A DNA stretch of 64,000 bases from the NCBI RefSeq assembly GCF_000526995.1, contig NZ_AZUI01000001.1:3013501-3077500 (forward strand). The letters run 5' to 3'. Source of the DNA: Lacrimispora indolis DSM 755 (GTDB lineage Bacteria; Bacillota; Clostridia; Lachnospirales; Lachnospiraceae). Below the pieces are notes generated by a model. It was not told the DNA's origin. It did no database searches and saw nothing but the letters and a program-made list of their open reading frames with translations. Made by a program: the position numbers and the translations under genes. Below are positions 16,215 through 24,917 of this stretch, piece by piece (the first letter of the stretch is position 1; every line of letters begins with the position of its first letter).

Positions 16215-16291
16215 TTCTGCCGGAGAAACAAGCTTTGGCAGTTTACCATAGAAATCATATGCCGTACGGCTAAAAGGAAAGGAGGGAAAAG

Positions 16292-17572
16292 ATGGCGGAA
16301 GTAAAAAACAGCAGCATAGACTTATTGACAAGGCAGATGACGGGGACACGGAAGAAGGAAGAAAAGGCAGTAGATGGATTTTCCGGTTTCAAGACAATGC
16401 TGAAAAGCAAGAGCCAGAAGAAAGACGGCGGAAATGAAGAAACTAAGGATTCCGGAAACATGACAGAAAACGCGGCGGTTGAAACTGCAGCGGTTCTGGT
16501 GGCTGCCGGAGCGGTGGAAACGCAGAATCCGGGAGAAATGCTTCGATTGATGGGGCAGGGGCTGGGCCAGAAACCGGCGGAGGACACTGGGACCGATAAC
16601 GTTCAGGGAGTGATGCTTAAGGAAGGCGAAAAGACGCAGGCCTTGGATCAGTTCCAGGCGTTGAACCAGCTCCGGTTTCAGAATTTAACCGAGAAACCCG
16701 GACAAGAGCTTGTATTTGAGGAAGATGCTGCGGCAGCCGTTTTACCGGAAGCAGGGGGAAAGATGCCTGATATAAGTCTGGCAGATGAAATTGGAATGCC
16801 GGCAATGGCAGAGCCAAAGCGATCCGCAGGCCAAAAGGAATCTTTGAGCCTGGAAGGTTTGGGACAGGCCAATGAAGCAGGTTCTGACCAGGAAGGCGAA
16901 AATGGCATTCTGGGAGCAATGCAGCTCAATGGGACATTTGATACGGTCCCGGTGAGAAAAGAGGAAGAGGCAGTTATGCCTGTACAAAAAGGGAAGTCAG
17001 AGGAGAAAACGGCTTTTGTTGAGAAAGACGAAAAGAAGCTGGAAGAAAATCCGGGAATTTCACGGGAAACCTCTCATGAACCCAATCGTGTCCTGCATAT
17101 TCAGCCCCAAAAGGATGAGATCGCTTATACGACGGTAAATGCTGAGAGTCTGGAAGGATTAGAGTCAAAACTGTCCCAGCAGATTTTAAAACAGATCCAA
17201 GCAGGCAGAGGAGAGCTGGATGTACAGCTGGAGCCTCATAATCTGGGCAAGATCCGAATCAAGGTTTCTTATGAGGACAGCCAGGTCAGCGTATCTGTTC
17301 TGTGTTCAGAGAGCAGAACCTTAAAACTGTTATCCCAGTCAGCCGGAGAATTAGGGTCGATTCTGGAAAACAATCTGGAACGTCCGGTTCAGATTCTGGT
17401 GGACAAGCAGGGCGCAGATTATCTGAACAATCAGAATGAACAGGGCAGCGGACAGGAACAGCACCAGCCGCAGCACGAAAACAGGAAGGAAGAAAGCCGT
17501 GAGGATTTCATCCAAAAGCTGAGACTTGGAATCTTTGAAACAGGCAATACGGAAGACAGCGAAACACGATAG
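16292..17572 (+). CDS. fliK: Hook-length control protein FliK
   Basis: 426 residues. FliK is a secreted ruler that stops hook growth and switches export to filament proteins through FlhB. The N-terminal 280 residues are low-complexity and probably unfolded, as usual. The C-terminal hook-length domain is clear (about 300-385): GELDVQLEPHNLGKIRIKVS, then VSVLCSESRTLKLLSQS and the substrate-switch part. The tail is Gln/Glu/His-rich. A second FliK-like protein is encoded at 54433. Confidence 0.9.
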   Translation: MAEVKNSSIDLLTRQMTGTRKKEEKAVDGFSGFKTMLKSKSQKKDGGNEETKDSGNMTENAAVETAAVLVAAGAVETQNPGEMLRLMGQGLGQKPAEDTGTDNVQGVMLKEGEKTQALDQFQALNQLRFQNLTEKPGQELVFEEDAAAAVLPEAGGKMPDISLADEIGMPAMAEPKRSAGQKESLSLEGLGQANEAGSDQEGENGILGAMQLNGTFDTVPVRKEEEAVMPVQKGKSEEKTAFVEKDEKKLEENPGISRETSHEPNRVLHIQPQKDEIAYTTVNAESLEGLESKLSQQILKQIQAGRGELDVQLEPHNLGKIRIKVSYEDSQVSVSVLCSESRTLKLLSQSAGELGSILENNLERPVQILVDKQGADYLNNQNEQGSGQEQHQPQHENRKEESREDFIQKLRLGIFETGNTEDSETR

Positions 17573-17587
17573 ATAAGGAGAGAAAAG

Positions 17588-18148
17588 ATGGCAGATGTAA
17601 GTTCAGTGAACAACTACAGTTCTCTTATAAACGCACTTACAAGCAGCTCCACAACTTCAAGCAGCGGCGAGCTGACAACGGATGGTTTTTTTAAGCTTCT
17701 GGCTGCACAGCTTCAAAATCAGGACATGTCAAATCCCATGGACAACTCGGAGATGATGACTCAAATGACCCAGATCGCCATGATGCAGGCAATGAACAAT
17801 TTCTCCACCGCTATGGAAGATTTTTCCCAGATCAATACCATTAACTATGGAACTTCCATGATGGGAAAAGAGGTAATGCTTGCCACCACAGATAAAACCG
17901 GTCAGCTAAAAAAGATCACTGGAACAGTAACAAGAGTGGATATTTTCAGCGGTATTCCCACACTTTACATCAATGATGATGATGATACCGGATATTCCAT
18001 TGCCAATGTTATGTCTGTTTATGAAAAGGGACATGCTCCTTCTGAGGATGTTGAAGAGACGGACCCTGACACGGATACTGACACCGACACTGATACGGAT
18101 ACTGATACAACTGTTGATCCAAATGCCGACACAGATACGAATCAGTAG
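17588..18148 (+). CDS. flgD: Flagellar hook capping protein FlgD
   Basis: 186 residues. FlgD caps the growing hook. The conserved N-terminal part is present (TDGFFKLLAAQLQNQDMSNPMDN at about 30-52, then EMMTQMTQIAMMQAMNN). After the IDIFSG-like segment the protein lacks the long Ig-like domain of enteric FlgD. It ends in an acidic Asp-Thr repeat (about 155-180) encoded by imperfect GAYACN hexamers at 18061-18112. It lies 15 bases after fliK. Confidence 0.9.
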   Translation: MADVSSVNNYSSLINALTSSSTTSSSGELTTDGFFKLLAAQLQNQDMSNPMDNSEMMTQMTQIAMMQAMNNFSTAMEDFSQINTINYGTSMMGKEVMLATTDKTGQLKKITGTVTRVDIFSGIPTLYINDDDDTGYSIANVMSVYEKGHAPSEDVEETDPDTDTDTDTDTDTDTTVDPNADTDTNQ

Positions 18149-18180
18149 AGTTTTGCTGAGGGAGACGGAGGTGAGGAACT

Positions 18181-18555
18181 ATGATAAACAAAGTAAACCA
18201 ATATGAGGATGTCAGGCAGCTGAAACTGCGGAGTGCGGCAGCAGCGTCCCAGTGCGGCAGCAGCTTTGGCGATGTACTGAAGAGCCGTATTGGAAGCAAG
18301 GACGAGCTTCAATTTTCCAGGCATGCTGCAGAGCGGGTCAACCAGCGCGGAATTGAGATGTCGGAGCCATTTTTAAATGACCTGCAGTCCGCAGTGGAAA
18401 AAGCCCGGTCAAAAGGTGCAAAAGATGTGGTTATTATCAGCGAAAAGGGAGCGTTTATTGTGAATGTTCCCAACAACACAGTTGTAACCACCATGTCAGG
18501 AAGCGAAATGAAGGAAAACATTTTTACAAATATTGACAGCGCCATCTTATTATAG
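18181..18555 (+). CDS. Flagellar operon protein (TIGR02530-type)
   Basis: 124 residues. It matches the small flagellar biosynthesis protein found between flgD and flgE in Firmicutes: LQFSRHAAERVNQRGIEMS (43-61), then the DVVIISEKGAFIVNVPNNTVVT segment (80-101). No membrane segment or signal. Its function is not established. Strong AGGTGAGG upstream. Confidence 0.85.
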   Translation: MINKVNQYEDVRQLKLRSAAAASQCGSSFGDVLKSRIGSKDELQFSRHAAERVNQRGIEMSEPFLNDLQSAVEKARSKGAKDVVIISEKGAFIVNVPNNTVVTTMSGSEMKENIFTNIDSAILL

Positions 18556-18639
18556 CTGGACCATTTATGGAGGCTTTTCCCCCATGTCCGATTGACTGGG
18601 GAAGGATGGTAATTACACAAAAGAAAGGAAACATATTGT

Positions 18640-20241
18640 ATGGTCAAATCAATGTTCGCTGGTGTGGCAGGTCTTAGGGCTCACCAGTCAAAAATGGATA
18701 TCATCGGAAACAATATAGCTAACGTTAATACATGGGGATACAAAGCGGCGAGTATGTCTTTTAAGGACACCATGTACCAGACCACATCTTCCAGCTCGGG
18801 AGGCAGCACCGAGACAGGAGGCTACGGCGGAACCAATGCAGGACAGGTAGGATATGGAGTTACCACAGGTTCCATTTCATATGACTTTGGTAAAGGAGGC
18901 ATGGCTCCCTCTGCCAGTGGCTTGGATTGTATGATTGACGGTACCGGGTTCTTTATCGTAGGTCCCATGATTAACGGTGGATCTCTCCCCCTTGGTGAAG
19001 AAGATGCGCTTAAATCAAGCGGTCTGTATCTTTCCAGAGTTGGTAAGTTCCAGGTGGATGGAAACGGTTATCTGACCGATGATTCAGGTAATTATGTGTA
19101 CGGCTTTACAAGAACCGGAGACTTAACCGATGGCTCCAGCTTTGATACAACGGCCCTGACTCCCCTAAAAATCCCGACAAAGTCTGATATGGCAAGTGTA
19201 AGCGATAAGAAAGCCGCGGATAAAATTGCAGAAGCAAAAAAGAATCTGGAAGAGGCAAGAGCATTATTTAATGCAATGGATGCAGAGTTGGGAAATGCAA
19301 GGGATGCTTACATTACTGCCAACGATAATTATAACACGAAATATGCTGCCGCCGGCGTAGATGCAGCAAAAGCCGATATGGATGCAAAAAAGACTGCCAT
19401 GGATGATGCATACCGGTTGTGGCTGGAGGACAAGGACAACACAGCTGCAAAGACAGATTATCTTGACAAAAAGACAGAATATGACGAGGCAAACAGTGCA
19501 TTTATTGTAGCCCAGGCCAACGTTAGGAAAGCAACTGCCTTAGATCCGACTAAAGTAACGGAATTAAATGAAGCTGTGACGGATTACACAGCGGCATACT
19601 CGGCTTATATTATGTCGGATTCCTCTACAGATCCTGATTACGAGACAAAGAAAACCGCTTATACCACAACAAAGGCTGCACTGGATAAAATTCAGACAGA
19701 ACTGTCAAAGATTGAGGACAAATCTCCGGAAGGCCTGCGGGATTCTGCAAAGCAGGCAGTTGATGCGGCATCAGCAAAGCTGACTGCGGCTAAAACGGCA
19801 GTGGAAAATGCAGAGAAAACATTGACAACCGCTCAGAATTCAGCTACTTCCACAGCAGTTGGCAATGCTTCGGCAGATGACACCCTGGCCTCCTTAACCA
19901 ATTATAAGATTCAGACAGATGGTACGGTGGTTGGTAATTCTGAGGATGGTGTTACCATTGTAATCGGTAAGATCGCCCTGGCAGGCGTACAGAATACAGG
20001 CGGTCTTGAAAAAGACAGCGGCTACTATTATACTCTTGGCGCCAATACCGGAAATGTAAGCGTTTATGAGGGCGGAGGAACGGAAGGACGTATCCTTGGC
20101 AATTATTTAGAGCAGGCAAAGGTTGATCTGGCTACGGAAATGACCGAGATGATCACCACTCAGAGAGGGTTCCAGGCGAACTCAAAGATCATTACGGTAA
20201 CAGACCAAATGCTTGACGAACTGGTTAATATGAAGCGTTAA
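18640..20241 (+). CDS. flgE: Flagellar hook protein FlgE with a coiled-coil insertion
   Basis: 533 residues; subunit of the flexible hook. The N-terminal D0/D1 part is standard (MVKSMFAGVAGLRAHQSKMDIIGNNIANVNTWGYK, in the first 35 residues), as is the C-terminal end (VDLATEMTEMITTQRGFQANSKIITVTDQMLDELV). Between about 185 and 410 the usual beta-rich outer domain is replaced by an Ala/Lys/Asp/Thr-rich helical segment of ~220 residues with coiled-coil character (DKKAADKIAEAKKNLEEARA, DAASAKLTAAKTAVENAEKT). This insertion looks unlike ordinary hook proteins. It follows the TIGR02530-type gene. Confidence 0.93.
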   Translation: MVKSMFAGVAGLRAHQSKMDIIGNNIANVNTWGYKAASMSFKDTMYQTTSSSSGGSTETGGYGGTNAGQVGYGVTTGSISYDFGKGGMAPSASGLDCMIDGTGFFIVGPMINGGSLPLGEEDALKSSGLYLSRVGKFQVDGNGYLTDDSGNYVYGFTRTGDLTDGSSFDTTALTPLKIPTKSDMASVSDKKAADKIAEAKKNLEEARALFNAMDAELGNARDAYITANDNYNTKYAAAGVDAAKADMDAKKTAMDDAYRLWLEDKDNTAAKTDYLDKKTEYDEANSAFIVAQANVRKATALDPTKVTELNEAVTDYTAAYSAYIMSDSSTDPDYETKKTAYTTTKAALDKIQTELSKIEDKSPEGLRDSAKQAVDAASAKLTAAKTAVENAEKTLTTAQNSATSTAVGNASADDTLASLTNYKIQTDGTVVGNSEDGVTIVIGKIALAGVQNTGGLEKDSGYYYTLGANTGNVSVYEGGGTEGRILGNYLEQAKVDLATEMTEMITTQRGFQANSKIITVTDQMLDELVNMKR

Positions 20242-20263
20242 TAATATGCTTTTACAGTGATTC

Positions 20264-20286
20264 GGGGAGGCGGAGGCCGCCTCCCC
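20264..20286 (+). other. Strong GC hairpin between flgE and flbD
   Basis: Perfect 10-bp stem (20264-20273 with 20277-20286) and a 3-base loop, with no T-tract after it. It sits right upstream of the flbD ribosome-binding site. It is more likely an RNA-stability or processing element, or an attenuator for expression downstream of flgE, than a terminator. Confidence 0.6.
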
Positions 20287-20307
20287 GGACTAAAGGGAGA
20301 GAAAGCT

Positions 20308-20511
20308 ATGATTCGTCTGACAAGGCTCAATGACGAGGAATTTGTAATTAACTGCGGACAGATTGAAAGGGTTGAATCCATACCGGAATCAAATGTAATA
20401 TTGGTCAGCGGAAAGCACTATGTGGTAAAAGAAAGTGTAGATGAGATCATAAACCGAGTGATTGAGTATAATGCCCGAATATATGCATGCGCGCAGAGAA
20501 TGAAAGTTTAA
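20308..20511 (+). CDS. flbD: FlbD family flagellar protein
   Basis: 67 residues from ATG 20308 (MIRLTRLNDEEFVINCGQIE), after AGGGAGAG; an upstream in-frame start at 20257 would span the hairpin. This small family (with SwrD of Bacillus subtilis) is found between flgE and motA/fliL in Firmicutes and helps motor power in B. subtilis. Pattern: LNxxxFxIN, ESIPESNVILVSGKHYVVKES. No membrane segment. Confidence 0.9.
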   Translation: MIRLTRLNDEEFVINCGQIERVESIPESNVILVSGKHYVVKESVDEIINRVIEYNARIYACAQRMKV

Positions 20512-20544
20512 TCCAGGCATTGCCTGGGCTATGGGAGGTTATTC

Positions 20545-21363
20545 ATGGATATATCGTTGATTGTTGGCTGGGTATTGGGAATTGTTTTGATTATTTATGG
20601 AATCGGGATGGAGAAAATCGGAAATTTCATTGATATGCCCAGTGTTATCATTGTTGTTGGAGGTACAATCGCAGCTTTGATCGCCAGCTACCCATTCAAA
20701 GTTCTTGCACAGATTCCGAAGCATATCGGAATCATGCTCAGTCCCCAAAGGTACAATGCGGAAAAGGTCATTGACACCCTGGTGGAGATGGCTAAGACAG
20801 CCAGAAAAAAAGGACTTTTAGTCTTAGAGGAACAGGCGAACGGAATTAAGGACCCCTTTCTTAAGCAAAGCGTTATGCTGATCGTGGATGCAATGGATGC
20901 AGAAAAGATCAGGGAAATGCTGGAAAGTGAGGTGGCAGCCATGTCAGAGCGCCATGATCAGGATGTCAGCATGTACGAAAAGGGAACCTCAGTGGCTCCG
21001 GCTTTTGGTATGATCGGCACTTTGGTGGGACTTGTTAATATGCTGAAGAGTATGAATATGGAAAGCGGAAGCTCAAACAGTCTGGGAGCTGATATGTCGG
21101 TTGCCTTGATTACCACTTTTTATGGCTGTGTTCTGGCCCATCTGCTGTTTGGACCGATGGCAAAAAAACTTCGTATCCGAAATGATGAGGAAATGTTATA
21201 TAAACAAATCATTATTGAAGGCGTATTGTCCATCCAGGCAGGAGATAATCCCAAGTATCTGGAAGAAAAGCTGCTGTCTTATCTGTCCCAGGGACAACAG
21301 AATAAAATTATGAAGAAAAAAACCGGCAATACCGGAAAAGAAGATGCTTCGGCAGCATCATAG
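20545..21363 (+). CDS. motA: Flagellar motor stator protein MotA
   Basis: 272 residues. With MotB it forms the proton- or sodium-driven stator. Membrane helices lie at about 5-22 and 33-52 and in the pair near 150-172 and 180-205 (GTSVAPAFGMIGTLVGLVNML, then ALITTFYGCVLAHLLFGPMA), with the conserved prolines. The large cytoplasmic loop (about 70-145) carries the charged torque region. Start follows GGGAGG. Followed by motB after 50 bases. Confidence 0.95.
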   Translation: MDISLIVGWVLGIVLIIYGIGMEKIGNFIDMPSVIIVVGGTIAALIASYPFKVLAQIPKHIGIMLSPQRYNAEKVIDTLVEMAKTARKKGLLVLEEQANGIKDPFLKQSVMLIVDAMDAEKIREMLESEVAAMSERHDQDVSMYEKGTSVAPAFGMIGTLVGLVNMLKSMNMESGSSNSLGADMSVALITTFYGCVLAHLLFGPMAKKLRIRNDEEMLYKQIIIEGVLSIQAGDNPKYLEEKLLSYLSQGQQNKIMKKKTGNTGKEDASAAS

Positions 21364-21413
21364 GCCCTTTTGGATCATGGGCGGTTACTTAAAACAGGGA
21401 AACAGGTGGTTGT

Positions 21414-22202
21414 ATGATAAAGAAAGATAAGAAGCCGGAAGAGCTTGGAAGCTGGATGGATACATATGGAGACATGGTTACATTATTGCTGTGCTTCTTC
21501 GTCCTTCTGTATTCTATGTCCTCCGTTGACCAGTCCAAATGGAAGCTGTTGGTGCAAAGCTTTAATCCCAGCGCCTTGGAAGAATCGGACCAGGTTGTAC
21601 TGGATGCCAAGGTAACGGAAGGCGAGGGGGACTTGACAGGCGGCATTCCCGACGAGAGCGGCGGGGCTACAGATTTCGATGAGTTGTATCTGGTCTTGAA
21701 ACAGATCGTTGAGGAGCGAAATATGCAGGATAGTGTGGAAATTAGTCGAGGGGACGGCTTCACATTTATTTCATTTCGTGATAAAGTATTTTTTGACGGA
21801 GACAGTTCGGTTCTCAGGCAGGAAGGAAAAGACGTTCTCGATCAATTTGCTGCTGCTATGTTACAGGCAAATAATTCTATAAAAGAAGTTCAGGTGTTGG
21901 GGCATACATCCCAAGGGAACCCGGCAAGGCCGAATAATATCCGTAATGACAGAATGCTGTCTGCCCAGCGTTCCGCGGAAGTTATTATCTATCTCCAAAG
22001 CAAAAATGCCGTTTCACCGGAAAAGCTGGTGGGTTTAAGCTTTGGACAGTTCCGTCCGATTGCGCAGTTTGATACGGAAGACGGACGGGCCAAAAACCGT
22101 CGTGTGGAAATCTTGATAACCAAGAATGATACGGTAGAAAAGTCCCTGGAGGAATACTATAACCAGGTATATCATAACAGTCAGGAAGAAACAGGCAATT
22201 AA
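21414..22202 (+). CDS. motB: Flagellar motor stator protein MotB
   Basis: 262 residues. A single N-terminal membrane helix (about 20-38) holds the ion-binding Asp20 in the GDMVTLLLCFF segment. The C-terminal OmpA-like peptidoglycan-binding domain (about 120-250) shows VFFDGDSSVLRQEG and, near the end, GRAKNRRVEILI. The fliL gene, common after motB, is missing; fliM follows at once. Confidence 0.95.
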   Translation: MIKKDKKPEELGSWMDTYGDMVTLLLCFFVLLYSMSSVDQSKWKLLVQSFNPSALEESDQVVLDAKVTEGEGDLTGGIPDESGGATDFDELYLVLKQIVEERNMQDSVEISRGDGFTFISFRDKVFFDGDSSVLRQEGKDVLDQFAAAMLQANNSIKEVQVLGHTSQGNPARPNNIRNDRMLSAQRSAEVIIYLQSKNAVSPEKLVGLSFGQFRPIAQFDTEDGRAKNRRVEILITKNDTVEKSLEEYYNQVYHNSQEETGN

Positions 22203-22224
22203 ATAATTAGCGGGAGTGAAACAG

Positions 22225-23244
22225 ATGGCTGAAATATTATCCCAAAGTCAGATTGACGCGCTGCTCAATTCCCTGCAGGGAACAGATGAGCCTATCGAGG
22301 AGATTGAAAAGAAAGAAAATGAAATAAAATACAGGAAGTATGATTTTTACAGTCCTAAAAAGTTTACAAAGGATAAATTAAAAATTTTAAAAAGTATCTT
22401 TGACAATTATTCCAGAATTGCCGGTTCCCAGATCAACAGTTTATTCCGTACATCCAGTGAATTGTCGGTAGTTACTGTAGAGGAACAAAGGTATTATGAG
22501 TTTGGCAATGCGCTTGGTGATAATGATGTTCTTACGATTGTCAATGTATCGCTGCCGGATAATTCCAAGAACCCTCCGCTTTTGATCAATGTCAGCATGA
22601 CACTGATGTTAAGCCTTATTGACCGCATGCTGGGAGGAGTGGGAGATGATACGGCTGTTGACGCATCTTATACCTATACGGAAATTGAGGTGGTTTTATA
22701 CCGAAGAGTGATCCAATATATAATAGGTGCGTTAAAGGATTCGTGGTCAAGCTATATTAATCTGAATTTTGAACTGGACAGGCTGGAGGAAAATCCAAGC
22801 ATGTTCCAGGAAATTGGTGTGGATGAAACCATTGCTATCGTTGTCATTGATGTAGATATGAAGGAGTGCTCAGGAAGACTTAATGTCTGCATTCCGGGAA
22901 ATCTGCTCATGAACATTTTTGATACCATGGATAAACGGAAGCACAGTGCTATGGGGGATGAGGCTAACAGTCAGGATAATAAACAGGAAATCATGAACAG
23001 CATTAAGGCTTCCGATTTACTGGTTCATGCCCAGGTAGGAGAAGCGGTGATTACCCTTGATGATGTATACAATCTTCATGTGGGAGATGTCATTAATTTA
23101 GGCACCCCGAAGGATTCAAACGTACAGCTGTATGTGGAAAACCAGCCATGGTTCAGAGGCCAGCTTGGCGTCCATAAACGGAATGTGGCGGTTCGGATCG
23201 AAGACCTTGTTGAAGAAGGAAATTACCAGACCGGTGAAAGCTGA
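22225..23244 (+). CDS. fliM: Flagellar motor switch protein FliM
   Basis: 339 residues from ATG 22225 (MAEILSQSQIDALLNSLQ), preceded by GGGAG; an in-frame GTG at 22216 is a less likely start. The N-terminal LSQSQIDALL motif binds phosphorylated CheY. The middle CheC-like domain covers about 45-230 and the C-terminal SpoA/FliN-like domain about 255-330 (VGEAVITLDDVYNLHVGDVINL). It forms the C-ring with FliG and FliY. Confidence 0.96.
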   Translation: MAEILSQSQIDALLNSLQGTDEPIEEIEKKENEIKYRKYDFYSPKKFTKDKLKILKSIFDNYSRIAGSQINSLFRTSSELSVVTVEEQRYYEFGNALGDNDVLTIVNVSLPDNSKNPPLLINVSMTLMLSLIDRMLGGVGDDTAVDASYTYTEIEVVLYRRVIQYIIGALKDSWSSYINLNFELDRLEENPSMFQEIGVDETIAIVVIDVDMKECSGRLNVCIPGNLLMNIFDTMDKRKHSAMGDEANSQDNKQEIMNSIKASDLLVHAQVGEAVITLDDVYNLHVGDVINLGTPKDSNVQLYVENQPWFRGQLGVHKRNVAVRIEDLVEEGNYQTGES

Positions 23245-23293
23245 GTCAGGGATTACATAAAGAATTAAGGATGATAAAAGGAGATGCAAAGAA

Positions 23294-23653
23294 ATGGCGA
23301 AAATATTATTAGTAGATGATGCGGCTTTTATGAGAATGATGATTAAGGATACTTTGACAAAGAACGGATATACCGATTTGTATGAAGCTTCCGATGGAGC
23401 GCAGGCAGTACAGATGTTTTCAGAAATTAATCCGGACCTGGTAATCATGGATATTACCATGCCCAATATGGATGGGCTGGAGGCACTAAAGCTTATCAAG
23501 GCCAAAGCGCCCAATGCGGCTGTTGTTATGTGCTCCGCTATGGGACAGGAGAGTATGGTAATCGAAGCGATCAAATCCGGCGCAAAGGACTTTATAGTGA
23601 AACCTTTCAAACCAGACCGTATACTGAAAACAGTCACAGGTATCATCGGCTAG
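23294..23653 (+). CDS. cheY: Chemotaxis response regulator CheY
   Basis: 119 residues, a single receiver domain. Acidic pocket D8-D9, phosphorylation site D53 in VIMDITMPNMDG, the switch Ser near 84 (MCSAMGQ) and the Lys in VKPFKPDR (about 105). It lies between fliM and flgC in the flagellar operon, so it is most likely the regulator that binds FliM/FliY to switch rotation. A second single-domain regulator is at 60197. Confidence 0.93.
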   Translation: MAKILLVDDAAFMRMMIKDTLTKNGYTDLYEASDGAQAVQMFSEINPDLVIMDITMPNMDGLEALKLIKAKAPNAAVVMCSAMGQESMVIEAIKSGAKDFIVKPFKPDRILKTVTGIIG

Positions 23654-23677
23654 GTCTTATACTGGAGGAGGGTACAT

Positions 23678-24124
23678 ATGTCGTTCTTAAGTTCTATGAA
23701 CATCAGTGCGTCGGCAATGACGGCACAACGTCTTCGGCTGGATATTGCATCGGAGAATATTGCAAATATTGATACTACAAGGACAGAAGCCGGTGGCCCT
23801 TACCGGAGAAAGATGGTAGTTCTTGAGGCCAGGAGTGAAAACAATTTCCGGAGGGTCCTGATGAATGCGGCTGGTTTAGGCCGGCAGCAGAGCACCGGAG
23901 GAGTTCGGGTTTCACAGATCGTGGAAGATACCAGTCCCTTCAAGTCCGTCTACAGCCCGGAACATCCAGATGCGGATGAAAATGGCTATGTGCAGATGCC
24001 TAATGTGGACCTGATTAAGGAAACTGTGGACAGTATGTCTGCAACCAGGTCTTATGAAGCCAACATAACTGCATTTAATGCAGTGAAGACAATGGCTTCC
24101 AAGGCGTTGGAAATCGGGAAGTAA
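23678..24124 (+). CDS. flgC: Flagellar basal-body rod protein FlgC
   Basis: 148 residues. Rod protein with the conserved N-terminus (MSFLSSMNISASAMTAQRLRLDIASENIAN) and C-terminus (NVDLIKETVDSMSATRSYEANITAF, ending KTMASKALEIGK). Start ATG 23678 follows GGAGGAGGG. Normally next to flgB; here it lies between cheY and fliY, 13 kb away. Confidence 0.95.
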   Translation: MSFLSSMNISASAMTAQRLRLDIASENIANIDTTRTEAGGPYRRKMVVLEARSENNFRRVLMNAAGLGRQQSTGGVRVSQIVEDTSPFKSVYSPEHPDADENGYVQMPNVDLIKETVDSMSATRSYEANITAFNAVKTMASKALEIGK

Positions 24125-24173
24125 TGCGTATATGGCATAGAGGGCTAAATGAGTATAGAGGGAGAAGAGTTGT

Positions 24174-24917
24174 ATGGATTCGAAGAATTTTAGCGCATTT
24201 GAGATTGATGCCATAGGTGAAATACTGAATATAAGCCTGGGTGCCTCAGCCACAGCAGTATCTACCATGCTCAATGCCAGAGTTGATATCACCACACCAG
24301 TGGTCAAGGTATTGTCAAAGGATGAATTTGAAATTTCAAACCTGGAACCGGCGATAGGGGTGGAGATTACTTACATAGCAGGACTTAGCGGAAGTAATCT
24401 CATGCTTTTAAAGAGACATGATGTAAAAGTAATTGTAGATATGCTGATGGGGATGGAAACCCCTGAGGAAGAGTTTGAGCTGAATGAACTGAATATCAGT
24501 GCTATTTGTGAGGTCATGAATCAGATGATGGGTTCATCTGCAACGGCTCTGTCTGAATTCCTAAGTAAGACCGTTAATATTTCAACCCCAACTTCCTTTG
24601 AAATTGCAGATATCAATGATTTCAAGGAAAAATATTATCATAATGAAGACCTTATGGTAGTCGTGGGATTCACATTAAAGATTGCAGACCAGCTGGAAAG
24701 TGAGTTTATTAATGTAATGCCTCCAAGCCTTGCAAAGGAATTGGTTGGAGGACTTTTTTCCTCAGGAGAACGAGGCACAGGATCCGGAACCAGCTCCGGC
24801 ACCGGTACCGGCCCCAACACCAACACAGGCTCCAGAGCCGGCCCCTTCCATGTCAGGCGGAGGAATTCTCTCTCAGGAAGAGATCGAAAGGCTTTTAGCG
24901 GGCAGCGTACAGCCTGA
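24174..24917 (+). CDS. fliY: FliY, N-terminal part (CheC-like domains), ending by frameshift
   Basis: Residues 1-197 match the CheC/FliY-type phosphatase and switch region: EIDAIGEILNISLGASATAVS (10-30) and ELNISAICEVMNQMMGSSATALS (about 105-127), each with the E-x3-N phosphatase pattern. After a run of six T (24754-24759) this frame turns into low-complexity nonsense (GTGSGTSSGTGTGPN...) and stops at 24915-24917. The frame starting at 24730 carries the rest of FliY. Removing one T gives a continuous 452-residue FliY over 24174-25533. Either a sequencing/assembly slip in the T-run or a real frameshift. Confidence 0.8.
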   Translation: MDSKNFSAFEIDAIGEILNISLGASATAVSTMLNARVDITTPVVKVLSKDEFEISNLEPAIGVEITYIAGLSGSNLMLLKRHDVKVIVDMLMGMETPEEEFELNELNISAICEVMNQMMGSSATALSEFLSKTVNISTPTSFEIADINDFKEKYYHNEDLMVVVGFTLKIADQLESEFINVMPPSLAKELVGGLFSSGERGTGSGTSSGTGTGPNTNTGSRAGPFHVRRRNSLSGRDRKAFSGQRTA

